From assembly GCA_027491085.1 (NCBI GenBank), contig JAIXWW010000019.1, positions 124,001 to 188,000 on the forward strand: 64,000 nt of DNA. Reading direction: 5' to 3'. Positions 62,749 to 64,000 of this stretch are shown piece after piece (the stretch's first letter is position 1; each line of letters begins with the position of its first letter). Source of the stretch: Bacteroidota bacterium (GTDB taxonomy: Bacteria; Bacteroidota; Bacteroidia; UKL13-3). Below the pieces are notes generated by a model, which was given only the letters and a program-made list of their open reading frames with translations, was not told where the DNA came from and ran no database searches. Made by a program: the position numbers and the translations under genes.

Positions 62749-62787
62749 AAAAAGACCCATTGGAAAATTTTCCAATGGGTCTTTTTA
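62749..62787 (+). terminator. Terminator of the universal stress protein gene
   Basis: AAAAAGACCCATTGGAAA and TCCAATGGGTCTTTTT pair perfectly over about 16 bases around a short AT loop. Strong in both directions. Confidence 0.92.
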
Positions 62788-62812
62788 TTTACTATTCATT
62801 ATATTACATAAA

Positions 62813-62839
62813 AAAACCGCACCAATTAAGTGCGGTTTT
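62813..62839 (-). terminator. Terminator of the right-edge T9SS gene
   Basis: On the - strand AACCGCAC and GTGCGGTT pair around a short AT loop and are followed by a T-run. It lies 16 bases past the stop codon of the T9SS protein. Confidence 0.85.
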
Positions 62840-62855
62840 CTGTTATTAAATATTA

Positions 62856-64000
62856 TTATTTAGCAATATTTAATTTTTTGCTAGAAACAATACCATTTGC
62901 TTCAATTTCAACAATGTATAAACCATTGTTTAAAGATGAACAATCAATAGTAGATTCAGTTGTTCTGATAACTTCTTTACCTGTTAAATCTTTAACACTA
63001 ATGGATAAATTCTTCACATTATTAGTAGGTGTAACTATAGTAAAATTATTAGTAGCAGGATTAGGGAAAATTTCAAAAGAAACTTCTTTTGAATTCTCTT
63101 CAACAGCTAATTTAGTATAAGAATTTACATTAATTTCATCAATGAATAATGAATTACCATGAGTACCAGATGTTGCAGTAAGTTTAACTAAAACTTTTTT
63201 GTTTTTGTATTCACTTAAAGAAACTCTAACATATTTGTATTCTCCACCTTTAGGATCGTAAAAGGTATTTGCAGTAGTAGGTTGACCAGTTTCAACACAA
63301 TTAACAGTGTTAACTTTAGTCCAAGTTGCACCACAATCAATTGATACATATAAATCAATTGTAGGTGCAGTTCCACCCAATTCACCATCAGAATAAGCGT
63401 AATAATAAGAAACGCCAGGATCAGTGTTAGCTGAATAATCTACTTCACCAAATATAATACTAGCTGGTTTATTTGCTGTATTCCAAGAGTTATGAAGTTT
63501 TAAAACTACTGCACTTGCTGAACCAAATTGACCGTATTTTGTAGTAGAACCAGTTAAAATTTGCATATTAGGATTTTCGCTTAAATCAAAAGCCATATTA
63601 GCAGGAATACCTGATTCGAAGCCAGCCTTGAACGTTGTAAATGCAGCTTGTTTAAATCCAAATGTAGAAGTGCTAGCTAAATCATTACTATTATCTGTAT
63701 CATACAAATTATTTGCATTGATATTTTTAAAGCCAGCAAAAGCTAATTTAAACGTACCAGTATTATTTAAATTTATTGTTCCCCAATCAACTATTGTTTT
63801 TGCTCCCTTAGCAAGTGAACCAGTAAATGTTTTAGTAGTTGCAGTGCCATTTACAGTAGCAGTAACATCAAAAGAAGTAACTTCTGCATCTAAATTATTT
63901 GTAACTTCAACTTTGGGATTAATTGAGCTAAAACAATAGCCTGAAGGCATTACAGTGATATCTTTTAATGCTAAATCTGTTTTTAAAGTTGGATCAAAAT
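62856..64000 (-). CDS. T9SS-secreted surface protein, 5' end outside the window
   Basis: The C-terminal part (about 381 residues visible) of a large secreted protein. The frame is open to the right edge, so the ATG at 63950 is internal (the upstream in-frame codons read KDITV just before it). The visible part contains a CARDB/Ig-like segment (VEVTNNLDAEVTSFDVTAT), a jelly-roll region resembling choice-of-anchor J domains (FKAGFESGIPANMAFDL, with DLYVSIDCGATWTKV later), and a type A T9SS sorting domain (FEIFPNPATNNFTIVT, LNNGLYIVEIE). The missing N-terminus may hold an enzyme or adhesin domain. Confidence 0.85.
   Translation of the reverse strand, partial: FDPTLKTDLALKDITVMPSGYCFSSINPKVEVTNNLDAEVTSFDVTATVNGTATTKTFTGSLAKGAKTIVDWGTINLNNTGTFKLAFAGFKNINANNLYDTDNSNDLASTSTFGFKQAAFTTFKAGFESGIPANMAFDLSENPNMQILTGSTTKYGQFGSASAVVLKLHNSWNTANKPASIIFGEVDYSANTDPGVSYYYAYSDGELGGTAPTIDLYVSIDCGATWTKVNTVNCVETGQPTTANTFYDPKGGEYKYVRVSLSEYKNKKVLVKLTATSGTHGNSLFIDEINVNSYTKLAVEENSKEVSFEIFPNPATNNFTIVTPTNNVKNLSISVKDLTGKEVIRTTESTIDCSSLNNGLYIVEIEANGIVSSKKLNIAK

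Noticed and set aside
62856..63950. Complete 364-residue gene starting at the ATG at 63950
   Set aside because: The frame stays open to the window edge and there is no signal peptide at that ATG, so the gene is cut by the window.

Overview
The window comes from a low-GC (roughly one third G+C by eye) member of the Bacteroidota. The signs are type IX secretion (T9SS) C-terminal sorting domains on surface proteins, a SusC-like TonB-dependent receptor with an N-terminal carboxypeptidase-regulatory-like domain, many lipoproteins, DUF4159 and Omp28-type proteins, a fused alpha/beta 2-oxoacid dehydrogenase E1, and promoters of the TTTG-N19/20-TAnnTTTG type. I cannot name the genus. Nothing indicates a prophage, plasmid, insertion sequence or CRISPR array; this reads as ordinary chromosome with one large accessory polysaccharide block.

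Layout. 0-4 kb: a secreted dipeptidyl peptidase IV-like enzyme (- strand), surE plus a small membrane protein, and a tRNA-Ala(GGC). 4-8.5 kb (- strand): an FkbM methyltransferase, two lipoproteins and a small beta-barrel. 8.6-14.8 kb (- strand): a 1065-residue beta-helix/Ig-like T9SS protein beside a TonB-dependent receptor. 14.8-42.0 kb (- strand): a continuous exopolysaccharide/capsule cluster of 27 tightly packed genes. In transcription order it has export genes (Wza-like lipoprotein, Wzc-like tyrosine autokinase, Wzm/Wzt ABC exporter), two methyltransferases, then glycosyltransferases, two pyruvyltransferases, O-acyltransferases and a Wzy/ligase-like polymerase, and it ends with WcaF-, WcaI- and WcaJ-like genes. 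42.0-42.8 kb: gene-free. 42.8-64 kb: mostly housekeeping genes (gmhB-like, polyprenol-P-mannose synthase-like, nadC, xerD, rnhB, etfBA, rlmD, folK, photolyase family, amino-acid permease, fused 2-oxoacid dehydrogenase E1, universal stress protein). Mixed in are a MORN/vWA secreted protein, a PAS/HisKA protein lacking its ATPase domain, and the 3' end of another T9SS protein at the right edge.

How it works together. The WcaJ-like transferase should load the first sugar on undecaprenyl phosphate. The GT4, GT2 and other transferases would extend the chain, and pyruvyl-, acyl- and methyltransferases would decorate it. Export combines an ABC transporter, whose Wzt carries an extra C-terminal beta domain, with a Wzc autokinase and a Wza-type lipoprotein. 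No Wzx flippase is present although a polymerase-like protein is. This mixed architecture is the most interesting system-level feature. Other points of interest are an identical terminator-like hairpin used at three operon ends, word-like degenerate repeats in the 46-54 kb spacers, a photolyase-family protein with a changed FAD/tryptophan segment beside a small TIGR03643-like gene, and an unusual number of TTG/GTG starts.
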